A stretch of DNA of 64,000 nucleotides from Isochrysis galbana (Eukaryota > Haptophyta > Isochrysidales > Isochrysidaceae), in NCBI GenBank assembly GCA_018136815.1, contig CM030933.1, forward strand, positions 620,001 through 684,000. The letters run 5' to 3'. Made by a program: the position numbers and the translations under genes. Of this stretch, positions 10,401-23,950 are shown in pieces (position 1 is the first letter of the stretch; every line of letters starts with the position of its first letter). The notes under the pieces are model-generated. The model saw nothing but the letters and a program-made list of their open reading frames with translations, was not told the origin of the DNA and ran no database searches.

Positions 10401-11934
10401 CCCTCCCAATCCCTCACATCATGAGGAGTCTTCTTCCAGGATGACTCTCCCCTCTCACCCAGCGTCCTCCTCATTTCTCTCACATCTTCACGCACTTCTC
10501 TCCTTTGCTCGGGAGGTGAGACGAGTCGCGTATCTCCAGAACCACTCTCACTCTCTTGCCCTTCCACTTCCCGCCCCTCTCCCCGTGTATCTGTTTCTCT
10601 TTGGAGCCGTCGAGGCCGCTCGTCACACTCTCTAGATCCAAAGATATCTGATCTGAAAGAGATGAGGAGGATGGGGGTAAGATCATCCTTGAGGAGATGA
10701 AAGAGATGAGGAGGATGGAAGGAAAAAGACCTTCTCGCCTGGTAGAAGAGCAGTGAGCCAGCCGGGCCGCTAGCCGTGGCACTCCCACTCCCTCTCTCTC
10801 TTCATCATGAGAGGGGCGGAGCACCCCTCCGGAGAGAGAGAGAGTGGGAGGGGGGGGGGGAGGGGGGGGAGGGGGGGGGAGGGGAAGAGAGAGAGGGAAG
10901 GGGGGGGGGGAGAGAGAGAGAGAGGAGAAGTCCAGCAGGAGTTTTACGGGGGGGGGAGGGGTCCAATCGCGGGACTTGGCGTCCTCCTCGAGAGCAGAGG
11001 AGAGAGGAGAGTGCAATCATCGGAGGCAGAGAGCCCCCCTTCCGGTACTGAGAGCCCCCCCCCCCCCCCCCCCCGCCGCCTCCGTGGGCTCTCGGCGGAC
11101 TCGATGGCTCGACCCGCCCGCCCTTTCCCCCGACCATGTCCCAGACACAGCCGAGGAAGGTAGCTGTCCCAGCCAGGTCTGCCAGGACGTCGGCCGTTAC
11201 ACCTCCCCAGCTCAGTCTTCAGACGTCCGCCTCGTAGGCTTTCGGGGGACGAGACGGCTCGACCCGCCCGCCTTCCCGCCCGTCGTCCCGTCGCCCCCCA
11301 CCCCCCACCCTCTTCCCAACCCCCGCCAAGGGGCCCCATGTCCCAAGCCATGGTCGATGATGAGATGAATGACTGATGACCACCCCAGCCTGCTGTCCCG
11401 AAATGCATGTGTCTCCCAGCTACCGCCCGGAGGCAGCAAACCCCCCTCGCAAGCTACCAGACCTGAAGGGCTGAAGGGAGCTCCCGGGGGGGGCTTTCAA
11501 CACCCCCCCGGATTCATCACCCACTAGGAGCTATTCGCTATTCTTCTTAGGATTGAAATCCCGCCCGCTTGGAGCTACCAGAGAATTTGTGTTTCCGCCG
11601 ATATTGTAGCCGATAGCTACATAGTACATAGCTACCGGGTAGTGGAAACAACGGCCCCCGACTCTTACACTGTCCCCGTAGACCCAAATAAAATACTTAC
11701 CGAACGGCATCCCCCGCCGACGGCCAAACGGTCCCGCGAGAAAGGAGAGCGAGAAAACGAACGAAGGGAGAGCGGGAGCGAGCAGATCGACGGGCCTTTC
11801 TTTGGTTCGGCGACGGTCGGAGCGCCCTCCCCCCACACGGCGCGCTTGAGAGAAGGAAACCCCCCTACTGTTGCGGATAGGGAGTAGGGAGGGACACACA
11901 ACCCCGCTAAGACCCGTAACAGGTTTGATTTGAG
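10401..11934. other. low-complexity intergenic region
   Basis: The segment contains GA/G-rich sequence at 10830-10960, a run of 20 C at 11055-11074 and scattered polypurine blocks. All long reading frames here are Pro/Ser/Arg or Gly/Glu strings created by base composition. Two TCGTAGGCT/CGACCCGCCCGCC-like words are repeated near 11100-11280 (direct imperfect repeat of about 40 bp). No gene is recognised. Confidence 0.5.
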
Positions 11935-12085
11935 CAATCTGGATATCTGGTTGGAGTTCAGATTTGGTATCCAGATAGTATCCGGATACCTCTCGAGCTC
12001 ATTAGGAATATCCAGATAGATACTGATAGTCGGGCAGACATGCCCGATATGCCAGATATTCGGAATATCCGGGTATTAGAAACTT
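11935..12085 (+). repeat. cluster of GGATATC/ATATCC words
   Basis: At least eight copies of ATATCC, GGATA or GATATC type words occur in 150 bp, alternating between strands (for example TATCCGGATA and GAATATCC). The composition (AT-rich) stands out from the GC-rich surroundings. A second cluster with GGATATTT words is at 36825-37260, so they may belong to one family. Confidence 0.55.
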
Positions 12086-12115
12086 ATATTCTTATTCTCC
12101 CGGCCACCTTAAATA

Positions 12116-12657
12116 GATCGACGCCCCTCCGCCACCGTCGCCTCCACCGCCCTCACCGCCGCCTCCCTCACCGCCACCGCCTTCACCGCCGCCTCCCTCG
12201 CCACCGCCGCCTTCGCCGCCGCCTCCCTCGCCACCGCAGCCTTCGCCGCCGCCGCCTTCATTCACCGCCGCCGCCTTCGCCGCCGCCGCGCCGCCGCCGT
12301 CACCACCGCCTCCCTCGCCGCCGCCGTCACCACCGCCTCCCTCGCCGCCACCGCCTTCACCGCCGCCTCCCTCACCGCCGCCTCCCTCACCGCCGCCTCC
12401 CTCACCTCCGCCACCCTCACCACCGCCGCCGTCTCCGCAACCACCATCAATCACCACCGCCTCCCTCACCGCCGCCGCCTTCTCCCCCGCCTCCCTCCCC
12501 GCCACCGCCTTCACCGCCACCGCCCTCCCCGCCACCGCCTTCATCACCGCCGCCCTCGCCTCCGCCTCCCTCACCGCCGCCTCCCTCACCGCCGCCTCCC
12601 TCACCGCCGCCTCCCTCACCGCCGCCTCCCTCACCGCCGCCTCCCTCACCGCCGCAG
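12116..12657 (+). repeat. 15-bp minisatellite encoding (SPPPP)n
   Basis: A tandem array of CCGCCGCCTCCCTCA and variants. In one plus frame the right half encodes SPPPP repeats, the signature of hydroxyproline-rich cell-wall proteins of algae; the left half encodes the same repeat only in another frame, so the array has slipped by a non-multiple of three. The frame that contains the clean repeats stays open to 12915 with no recognisable domain (RVLQRRTARMLPGQQ and on). It may be a piece of a pherophorin or extensin-like gene, but no signal peptide or globular domain is visible, so I call only the repeat. Confidence 0.75.
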
Positions 12658-13950
12658 CTTGCGAGAGTGCTGCAGCGACGAACGGCCCGGATGCTGCCGG
12701 GGCAGCAGAGGTACGGCGGTCGCGTTCAAGGGCCAGTAAGAAACAACCACGCCCACACCCTTCAATCAACACCTGGGATGCGAGCCGACCGTCCATGGGC
12801 AATCGACCACTCAACGACATCTCCAGGGCAGCCCACTTCACTCCCTCCCGATACATGCCAAGGAAATCTGCGGGGGGTCATGACACCACTCTATTACCTC
12901 GTAGGCCGGCGTTAAAGGTGGCCCCACACAACTAGCTGCAAGAAGAGTGGCAGGTGCTGCGGAGTGTGCCAAGTTCAGGCCTTAGTGCTCTAGCTACTTA
13001 CTAGGATTAATGTTTGCCTCGATTGTGGCGTTGTAGTGGTTGTGATGGGTGCAGTCGTTATCCGCATGCGAGTAGCATGTTGTGCGTGGGTACCACAACT
13101 TATTGATCTAGATGCAAGCCTCTGTTGCGAGCGGCGCCTTGAGCAGATGCTGAGCATTGAGCAATCGCCCGCTCATGCTACTGCTGTTTTCTTTTTCTAG
13201 TCTTTGTTTTGAGGTTAGTAGTTTTTGGCGGAGCGGATGAGCGCACCACGTCCTGCGCTTTTACCGAGGTGGCGGCCACTTCGCGCCTACTTTGGAGCGC
13301 ATTGGTGGGTAGGGCGCGCATTTGTGCGGAGTGCGGACGCAACTCATTCAGTTTTCATCGCCGGGCCGCGCAGTGCCGCAAAGCGGATTTGAAGTAGCTC
13401 ATCTTGATGAGCATCACTGAAGGTGAGAGCGAATACTATCCTTGAACCACATACATTGGGCAAGACTATCGTCGGGCCTCAAATTTCATTCAGAGAAGTG
13501 CTTGAACTTGAGAAGCCGTCAGCAGCACTTGCACTTACGCATTTTGCGCATGGCGCTCATGGCAATGAGGGTGTGTGTACCTAAAAGAAAACTCCTTGGC
13601 CACTGCCAAAAAAATCGCCGCATTGTGGACCTTCGTACTCGTGACCACGAAAGAATCAACTCGCGAAACTTTGTAGTTGCTTTGTTGTCATCATGAAGAA
13701 TCTCTCCTTGCTTTCTCTTGGAGTTTTGGGTGCAATTTTGAAAAGTCGATTGTTCCCGTCCCCACCCCTACCCCGGTATCCTGGATCCTGGTACTGTTTT
13801 TGGTACTGTTTTTCTCTGTTTTTCTATGAATGCCAAAAACAGACTGTTTATACTGTTTTTGGACGCCCTCCCACTGTTTTTCCCATCTAGGGAGAACAGG
13901 AACAGAGAATAGGAGGGGGTAAGAGAGAGAGAAGGAGAGCGAGCCAAAGA
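12658..13950. other. intergenic, nothing recognised
   Basis: Reading frames are short. A few TGTTTTT words cluster at 13790-13880 (ACTGTTTTTGG repeated four times within 80 bp). No protein family, RNA gene or shared repeat was recognised. Confidence 0.45.
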
Positions 13951-13954
13951 GAGG

Positions 13955-14175
13955 AGGAACCCCCCGTTTGCTATCGGGGCATTTCCTCTTCCCCCGATAG
14001 CTATCGGGGGGTCCGCTTACAGCACCCCCAGGAGCTATCCCCCGATAGCTCTCGGGGGATTTTCTCGGTCCCCCGGTATCTCTCGGGGGGGCTGTTGGCG
14101 ATCGGGTGAAAATTTCCCCCCGACCCCCGACAGCTCCTGGGGGCCCCCGATAGCTCCTGGGGGGCGTTGGCTCCT
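13955..14175. repeat. array of GC-rich palindromes (CCCCGATAGC family)
   Basis: At 13991-14010 lies a perfect 20-bp palindrome, CCCCCGATAGCTATCGGGGG. Around it are at least six degenerate units of the type CCCCGATAGCTCTCGGGG, CCCCGGTATCTCTCGGGG and CCCCGACAGCTCCTGGGGG over about 200 bp, ending 290 bp before the kinesin start. Each unit could fold into a stem. The array may regulate the gene or be a decayed element; nothing in the sequence decides. Confidence 0.8.
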
Positions 14176-14462
14176 GGGGGGTAACATTTACAGAGCATGA
14201 TAATGTAGAGCTCTAGTTAGTAGTTAGGCCGCACATCGAACCCCCCCCCCGCCCCCGCCCCCTCGGCTCTCGTCTCTCTTGTCACTTGAACCGGCGAGGC
14301 GGGCGCGGGCGGGCGGGCGGGCGGGGGGAGAAGGGCGGGGGGGGGGAGGAAGCGAACCGTCGCGCGCGCGCCGCTGCCTCCGCCTCGGGGAGGGTGAGGG
14401 AGGGAGAAGAGAAACCTCCTCCAACTCCAGCTGCTCTCCGAGCCCGACTGAGGGTGAGAGAG

Positions 14463-17254
<2,792 letters not shown>

Positions 17255-17840
17255 GGCATCGGCTGCACCTAGATCGAAGACGGTCGCGGCCGTCATCACA
17301 ATGGTTCAACTACCCCCAATTTGAATACGGACACCTCCGCCATCGCCATTGTCCGGAGGATCCATCGGCGACTTGTCCAAAGTCCTGAATCGAGTTTGAA
17401 CGTGACCTACTCTCGGCCCCATCGTCCCGATGAGCATTCGAACGCAGATATCGCTTTTCGACAGGGCCGTCGATTAATGCACTCAAATCGCTAACCGCTT
17501 GTGGTTGGCAAATCCTGCCGTCTATGTCCCATTCATTTAGGAAAGATGTGTGCGGGTCCCGTCGCATATCCGAAGGTGATGATGGAGCTCACGACGATAC
17601 TTGGCGCTTGTTCTTACGGGGGGAAAGGCTTGCGCCAGCACGATGCTGCGGCCGTGTATGGAACTTGAGGTTGCCATGGAGGCTGCTTCTTCATGCACCA
17701 TATCACTCACCTGTGATCACCCGATCCGACGATGCGTGTTTCTGGAATACCGGATGAATTGTGGAAGAAAGAATTGGAAGGAAGTGTGCAGTTTGGTAGT
17801 TGTAGTTGCAGTAGCCAACATATTACGGCTGTGTTTGCCC
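17255..17840. other. intergenic, nothing recognised
   Basis: Sequence after the kinesin stop codon. No reading frame of known type was found. The inverted kinesin fragment starts at its right border. Confidence 0.45.
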
Positions 17841-17960
17841 ACGTCGCGCCTGCCTTCATCGCGCTCTCTGCCACTCAGCGGCGCTTTCGGACGACGACGC
17901 GGATGTAACCCCCATCGGGACGCTTCTTGTCGCATGGCGTGACCAGCCGCGAGTCCGAGC
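17841..17960 (-). pseudogene. inverted fragment of the kinesin first exon
   Basis: The reverse complement of these 120 bases matches 14476-14596 (kinesin residues about 5-45) with about 14 mismatches and one missing base. The deletion, in the Arg-Pro codons of VRKRPL, shifts the frame. The fragment lacks start codon, P-loop and all other exons, so it cannot encode a motor. It arose by a local inverted duplication or a DNA-mediated transposition of a coding fragment. Confidence 0.9.
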
Positions 17961-17984
17961 GTGCACCTAGATAGACAGACATAC

Positions 17985-18400
17985 AACTAAGTTTGTACTT
18001 GGTTTACCCATGGGGGGGCACGAGCCCCCCCCTCTCTCCACTCCTCTTCCGCTATGGGGGAGTAACCACCCATCCTCCTGGCATGCCCTATGGCTTGCTA
18101 GGAGCAGACCCCACTGACCCACTCTCTCGCCACTCATTGGCTCGCCCCATTCGCCCGCCCTGGCCGGGCCGAGAGGTCGGTCCGCCTCACCGGGTTTTCG
18201 CCCATTGCTGCCCATTCCCATTGTAATTTGTGGGAGCCGGGGGTTTGCGAGGGGGGAGATTGAAGGGGTGCATACGTGTAGTATGTGTATGTATTTGTGG
18301 ACAATTTGTGGCACTAGCACACGTCAAGGCGTACGGGCAGGTGCGCTAAGGGGTGTCCTCATAGTACCGGGCTAGTGGGAGTAGTGGTAGTGGTATTGCT
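17985..18400 (-). mobile_element. internally deleted relative of the 37.3-39.5 kb element
   Basis: Read on the minus strand, the block from 18395 matches the left end of the element at 37310 (27 identical bases around ACTCCCACTAGCCCGGTACT, then GTACGCCTTGACGTGTG). About 160 bp later it matches the right end near 39480 (TTACAATGGG, AAAACCC, TGAGGCGGACCGACC). The 1.8 kb between, including the ORF at 38023, is missing. Beyond the right-end match it continues to the terminal word AACTAAGT-TTGT-ACTTGGTT at 17988, which also occurs at 50049 and 22518. It has no coding capacity and looks like a non-autonomous derivative. Confidence 0.75.
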
Positions 18401-18710
18401 AGCGCTCAGATCTCAGATGTTTTATTACAGCACTACTATTATTATTCTGCGAGCTGCCATGCGCCCCCCCTAGCTAGCCCTAGTTTGCAATAGTCAAGAG
18501 TAGTCTGGACTACGTGGGCGCTGCCATCTATGACGAGAATAAGCCCACACCCAAATCTCAAGTGCGCACAATATTGCGAAGACACGAGTAGGAGATTTTG
18601 ATTCATCAAGGGGTGAACTCGCTATGACTCACCGCCTCCTACTTCGTTGCCACGGCGAACGCGTGTCCCACGACAGAGGGTGATTGGGTCCCTTTGGATG
18701 GTACCGGGGC

Positions 18711-20361
18711 CTAGGCCACAAACATGGGTATAGCTGAGCTGCTCAGACTGCAATGAGAGATGCGGACGCACCCGAGCACCCGTTCGGGCAGCTCCGACGA
18801 ATGCTGCGCCTCGAGCATGAAGGCTAGATCCACGGCTAGGTGCTTGCATTGCGATTTGACCATCGAAACGATGCGCCCAGCGGCGGGTGAGGAGTTGCAG
18901 TCTACGGAGACCTGCGAACGAGAAGAATATGGAGGTGCTTACCCTCGCCGAGCTGGCGATGAGAGGCCACCAAGGGAGGTCTGGTGGCAGTGGGTCGATG
19001 TGACAAAGGCGAGTGCGCGGCGCAGCTCGGACGCTCACCTGGAAGATCCCGGGGCAAGCGAGGAATCGTTGCTTAAGCTGCTTGCCAAGAATAGCAGGAG
19101 TGTGGCCGACTGCCTTCTTCACTAGCCAGGGACCCGTCTGAATGGCCGGGATCAGCTTGAAGCGGCTATTCCTGAACTGGTCGCTCGTCGCTGGCGAACG
19201 GAATGCGCACAGGAGCTCGTGCGCGGCACCGGCAGCGCCAGTATCGAGCACCCCAAAATAGAGGACGAGCTGGAAGACGCCGCTGGCGCCAGGGATGATC
19301 ATATTGACGACAAAGACGGACTCAAGGGAAGATGCCGTTCGCAGATGGAGGGTGTGAGAGGGAGAGTCTGAGGACGAGGGTACCAGGAGGGCAGTGAGTA
19401 CCGAAGGCGTGATGCAGATGTTGGCAGTGTGATCGACCCCGCGGGTCGCGTGCGTCTCGGCGAGCCCCTGGCGCTGGCAGCAGCCACCTGGGCGTGTGCC
19501 GATGTCCTCGACAACATTTTTCGAGCGGAACAACTCGACGGCGAGGAGCTCAGCCGCACCGCCGGCCGACGGCGCCTTCTTGCCGTCGGACATGTAATGT
19601 CTGTCGCGCACGTTGAATGATGTGGGGTCGAGCGCCAAATAACACTGCTCCTCTCCCGCTGTGGATCCCCGCGGTAGCTCATAGGGTGAACAGCGCACGG
19701 CACTGGCGATTGTCGCATCGGGGGCGTCTGCCAAGGGCCCATAAGTCGAAGTCATCCCGGGGTCCGGTTGGGCGGTGGCGTTAGCGACGACTTGCTCAGC
19801 TGGCGCGCTGTCCGCCGCTACAGCGGTGGGCGCTGCCGCTGGTTGAGCGGCACTCTTCAGTCCTGGCGCGCCCTTTCCCAGCGCGCCAGACTTGGCGCCG
19901 CCCTGCTCTCGCGCAGATGACGGCGGAACGCTAGCGTTCGGGGAGGCGGCCGCGACCTCCATGCCCTCATTGCCAGACTGCGGCAGCGTGTCGACTTTGA
20001 GCTGCACCTGTGTGTCAGCGCTCGGTGCCGCCCCAGCGGGCCAGACATGCGGCTCCCTGGCAGATGGCGGGTCGGAGGTGTCTTCGTGCTCGAGCGAGAT
20101 GCGGCGCGCCCACTCTGCTTGCTCGGCCTCGAGCGAGACGGTGGGAGGTGCTGACCACCTACCAAGATCCTGCGCTAGCTTGGCAGACAGCCTACCCCTG
20201 CTCTCAGCCGAGCGCCTGGCGGTCTTGGGCCGGCGTCTGCGGAGGCAGAAGGGGTGCAACGCGAGGCTGGCGGCCCACTCCGCCCATCGGCTACGACGCA
20301 GTGAGTGGTAGAGCCCGTGCCGTACAAGCGAGTGCCGGTCGAGAGAGCGGCGACTCTCCAT
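18711..20361 (-). CDS. EDR2 C-terminal domain (DUF1336) protein
   Basis: Two exons, 19039-20361 and 18711-18911, give 507 residues. The C-terminal half is a EDR2_C domain: LDPTSFNVRDRHYMSDGKKA, PSAGGAAELLAVELFRS, FVVNMIIPG, FRNSRFKLIPAIQTGPWLVK, KAVGHTPAILGKQLKQRF, then after the intron HLAVDLAFMLEAQHSSELPE and the terminal GCVRISHC. In plants this domain sits in ENHANCED DISEASE RESISTANCE 2, often behind PH and START lipid-binding domains; its own activity is unknown. Here the N-terminal 230 residues are Ala/Ser/Pro-rich with a basic start (SRRSLDRHSLVRHG), and no PH or START domain is visible. A stop-free 81-base stretch at 19321-19401 with GT and AG ends could be an additional intron. The tail exon is chosen because it restores family residues; reading on past 19039 instead gives unrelated sequence. 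Confidence 0.8.
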
Positions 20362-20369
20362 GGATGAGA

Positions 20370-20836
20370 AGGGCGCGTTGGGATGGGCGAGAGGGAGGGA
20401 AGGGGAGGGGAGGGAAGAGAAGGGGAAAGGAGGGAAGGGGAGCGGAGGGAAGGGGAGGAGAGGAGACGGGGGGAGGAGCGGCGGGGGACGGGAGGTGGGT
20501 GGGTCGAGAGAGCTGGGCGGGAGCGAGAGGCAGGAGGGGCGGGGGAAGGAGAGGAGAGGGAGAGGAGGACGAGGAGAAGCCGATGTGTGTGAGCGGGCGC
20601 GAGAGAAGAGAGAGAGAGAGAGAGGAGAAAGACCGGGTTATTTGAAGAGGAGAGAGAGATCTTGACGGTGGAGGCGAGGAGGCGAGGAGGAGGGGATGGG
20701 CGGGGGGGGGGACCAAGCAAGCGAGAAGTGAAGCGGATTCGGACGGGCTGAACAAGGAGAGGAGGTTAGAGAGAGAAGGAAGAGAGAAAACGGCGTGGTG
20801 GACGGAAGGAGGAGCTTGTTCCACTCTGCTGCTCTT

Positions 20837-20870
<34 letters not shown>

Positions 20871-20900
20871 TTCTCTTTCTTTTCTGTCGGCTCCTCCCAC
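20370..20900 (-). repeat. CT-rich tract upstream of the EDR2-domain gene
   Basis: On the minus (sense) strand this is about 500 bases of C and T with CT dinucleotide runs (plus strand GA/G, with one inverted block of CT at 20838-20870). It directly precedes the ATG at 20361 and resembles the leaders of other genes in the window. Confidence 0.65.
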
Positions 20901-21214
20901 ATCCTCTCCTCTCCCCCCCCCTCTCTGTCTCCCCCGCAGGCAGAGAGTCTGGCAGGCAGAGTGGCTGCGGTGGTCTCCGGTGGTGTGAAGGAAGCACTCT
21001 ACAAGTAAAGATAGTAAAGATCGTTGTAGAGTATGTGTTTGGTGTTTGAATCGCTGCAACTTGCGTGAAGTTAGTTACCAGGGGTTCTTGACTGGACCCG
21101 CGCGGCGGGGCGAACGGGGAGAGAGGAGGAGGAGGAGAGAAACTCTCACCCAATCAGGATCCAGGGCAGCAGGGGGTTTCTCAAGGGGACAGGAGAATTT
21201 CGTGGAAGAACCGC

Positions 21215-22058
21215 TGACGAATTGGGAAGGCCCATAGGGCCTGAGGGCAATGAGGAAGGAGGCATGCCGACGGCAGGCGCGGCGGAGGAGACGACTTCAG
21301 AGGGGCTGACGGGCTGAAGCCCGTCAGCAGAGGAAGGCGGGCAGGCAGGCTTGGGCGAGGGCGAGGACGGCGGTGAGAGCGACATGGAACGAGCGGCGAG
21401 AGGCGAGGGTGAGTGTGAGGAGGGCTGTGATGGCAGGGGCTGGTGAGGCGAGGCGAGATTGTAGGGTCTGAGTGTTACGAGAGCGAGAGCGACGAGAGCG
21501 AGAGCGACGACGGATGACGACTGACGACAGGACGACGGACAGAGACACCCAGGAAAACACCCCGACTCTCGCCCCACGACTTTCTCACATAACTCGACTG
21601 AAATCAAACCCAAACACTCCGGCCAGACAACGACGGACGACGATCAGAAGGCGATCTGTCGGCGATCCCGTCTGGAAGGGGAACCGCACCATAACGGAAA
21701 CGAGGGGCAATCCTGCCGCACAAGATTCCAAGAGACCTACCAAATAAGACAAAAGGAGTGCGATGTGCCTAAGGGGGAGATACGAAGAGGTCGTAAATTA
21801 AACCTGATTGCCCCCAGAAGCAGATAAAGAACCGCAGGGGAGATAGCAAATTAAACCTATCTGCGAGGCGCCTGGGAGGAAGAAAGGCGGGGAAACTTCC
21901 CTTCTCTTTCGAGATAAAGAGAGAGAGCGCTCCACAACCCACGATCCCATGCATCCAAGCGAAGCTTTTGACCGAGAACGAGAGAAAGCAGAGAATTATA
22001 ACGATAAATGCCGAACGACGATGAGAAGCCTAACGAGTGTCGATTCGCGAATGCGACA
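21215..22058 (-). mobile_element. solo LTR of a Ty3/gypsy element, with target duplication
   Basis: These 844 bases begin TGACGAATTGGG and end GAATGCGACA, so they have TG...CA termini. They match the LTR at 60609-61456 over their whole length with few differences. The five bases ACCGC stand at both sides (21210-21214 and 22059-22063), a perfect target-site duplication of the size Ty3 integrases make. Internal coding sequence is absent. The orientation is minus, because in the coding element the polypurine tract abuts the GCGACA end. It arose by recombination between the two LTRs of a once complete element. Confidence 0.93.
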
Positions 22059-22063
22059 ACCGC

Positions 22064-22597
22064 GGGAGGGAGCCACGTTGCCGAATAATCGCACCAATCA
22101 AGGGAGAGGGAGAACAGAGCACAGTTGATATTGATTACTTTTTTTGTGGGGGCCCAGGGGGGGGGGTCGAGGTCCTAATTAATGGGCCCCGGATATATGT
22201 GCTAGTTGGGTGTATTGGGGGCTGCTTTCTACCAGAAAAAATCCTCAATTTCCTCAATTTTCCAATTACAGGGCCTGTGATCTAATTAATAGTTGCCCAG
22301 GGATTTCGCTGGAAAACACCTCCTGGGGGAGGTGTTCGCCCAAGTGCTCCAAAAGTGCTGTTAAAATCTACTATTAGATTTCGCCAACCGCATTACAGTT
22401 ATAATAGGCCCGTAGTATGACTTCTATCTTCTACCGTTCCCCGTTGCGCGCCACCAAGCCCTGCCGCCCGCAGCCCCGCGCCTCGCGCCTCGCGCCTCGC
22501 CTCTCCCGCTCTCCATCCAACTAAGTTTATACTTAGACGCGATGGAGCGCGCCGACGCGACTCCCCTCTCCTTCGGGCTGTCAGAGCAAGGCTGATC
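22064..22597. repeat. intergenic with a short inverted-repeat family member
   Basis: The segment 22184-22220 (GGGCCCCGGATA, then TGTGCTAGTTGGGTGTATTG) matches the reverse complement of 60025-60062, so it is a member of a dispersed family. AACTAAGTTTATACTTAG at 22518 is another copy of a terminal word seen at 17988 and 50049. The rest is AT-richer than average and without genes. Confidence 0.6.
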
Positions 22598-23525
22598 TCA
22601 CTCTTGGAGATTGCCTGCGAGCATCGGGTTTCCTTCAATCACCATGAACGTATGACGAAAGAGAAATCCACCGACGGAGAAAACGATTCGAGCCTTGCCT
22701 CGCGTGATAAGAGGTAGGCCGTCCGGACCGTGAAGCGGTGTCACTACGGCTTGCGGCAGCCGCTCGACGCACGCGTCGTTGGGTAGGCTGGACAAGAGGG
22801 AAGTGGTCACGACCGACGGGCCAGCTCCGGTGTCAGCGAGGGTGCTGTTGACTGTGAGAGCGGAGTCGGCTAGGATTACTCCTTCTTTGCCGGTAGCCTC
22901 GTCGGAGCGGCAGACCATCAGATCTCGAACATATAGACAATGCCTTGGGTAGGCTGAGGGCTTGGTATCCACGACACTCTCCGGTCGGTGCGCGGTCACG
23001 TGTGCGATGGTGTCGGACGGGGACGGGGTTGGTCGAAAGAGTGGTTGCTCGGGTGAATTCATCGTCAAAGTGGTCGTCGTCTCTTCGGGTACTCCGACTG
23101 CCGCTATCGTGGCAGAGGGCCTAGAGGCGTCGTCCTCGTGGGTAGAGGGGCAGGGTGATAGCTTGGGGCTAGTGTAACCCAGGCCTCTCTTGTCGGTAGG
23201 GTGCCTCGGGTGGTCGGACATCTTTTCCCAGTCTTTCTCGAGACGAGCTTGGGCTTCTGTCTTGGGTCTTCGAACGAGGGTGGCTAACTCTTCGGCGCGG
23301 ATGCCTTTGGCTTCCACAAACTCGATCGGCGCCCGGACGGCAGCGGCGAGGTCGGATTCCTCGTCCGCGCCTCGTCCGGCTAGAGCTTGCGCTCTTATTT
23401 CGTCAGCGGTTTCGAGCGTGACGTTGGACCATTTCTGATCCCCGTTCACTGGGAGGGAGCGGGCGGGCGCGCCTCTGCGCTTGTTCGCGGGGGCTCGTTC
23501 CCGCTCCGGAGTTTTGTTTTCAGTT
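22598..23525 (-). pseudogene. gag-protease remnant of a retrotransposon
   Basis: An open minus-strand frame from about 23525 to 22598. Its C-terminal third holds a retroviral-type aspartic protease core: LADTGAGPSVVTTSLLSSLP with the catalytic DTG, a hydrophobic strand, and GKARIVFSVGGFLFRHTFMV. The N-terminal part is hydrophilic, with a charged helix (EAQARLEKDWEKMSDHPRHP) as in Gag. It stops soon after EGNPMLAGN, before any reverse transcriptase, and no zinc knuckle was seen. No ATG lies near its start, so this is a truncated copy. It probably belongs to a Ty3-like element, but no long stretch is shared with the other copies to prove it. Confidence 0.75.
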
Positions 23526-23772
23526 TAATTTTTGAACTGGCAGCCTAGGCACTTACATCAGTATATCAGCTCCTGGGGAGCTAATACTAATGCATCAGTA
23601 CTAATATCAGTACTTACAGCCCAACTAGGCGTGATACCACCAAGCCTTCCTCGTGCAAAATCACCGCTGGACACAGCGACTGACTTACCGAGATATAAAG
23701 ATCATAGCACAACTTGATACCCCGAACGAAGGAAGACGACGCCATAGTCTCCCGCCCCCTTATCTCCAACTC
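23526..23772. other. short intergenic, imperfect tandem words
   Basis: CAGTACTAATATCAGTACTTA and similar words (CATCAGTA, ACTAAT) are repeated within 23555-23620. No gene. Confidence 0.4.
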
Positions 23773-23950
23773 CTGGCCGAAGCAGCGCGCGCGGCCACCC
23801 CGGAGCCAGTATCTCCATTAAAGCGGGAACTGGGGAAGGGGAAAGGGGTTGAAGGTGGCTAAGGTTGGGTAGTAAGTAGGGAGGTACATGAGCACGCTGC
23901 CTCAAGCCGCACATGTAGCGGGGATTTTTAAGAAGATTTTTCTTCCAATG
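23773..23950. repeat. dispersed repeat, copy 1 (partner at 29412)
   Basis: CTGGCCGAAGCAGCGCGCGC and the next four bases are identical to 29412-29435. Both copies continue with GCGGGA, GGGGAAGGGGA, GTAGTTAG/GTAGTAAG and GTAGCGG followed by a T-rich end (TTTTTAAGAAGATTTTT here). The T-rich end resembles the right ends at 52014 and 54986. Likely the terminal part of one transposon family. Confidence 0.65.

Noticed and set aside
10226..11137. Several overlapping Ser/Pro/Leu and Gly/Arg/Glu ORFs
   Set aside because: They follow CT/GA microsatellites and C/G runs and have mirror ORFs in other frames; no conserved residues.
12092..12856. Minus-strand 254-codon Gly/Glu/Ala ORF
   Set aside because: It is the reverse reading of the CCGCCGCCTCCCTCA minisatellite; only GEGGG and REAAV strings, no domain.
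20291..21153. Ser/Leu/Pro-rich ORFs of 100-200 codons upstream of the EDR2-domain gene
   Set aside because: Compositional products of the CT-rich leader; no family motif.
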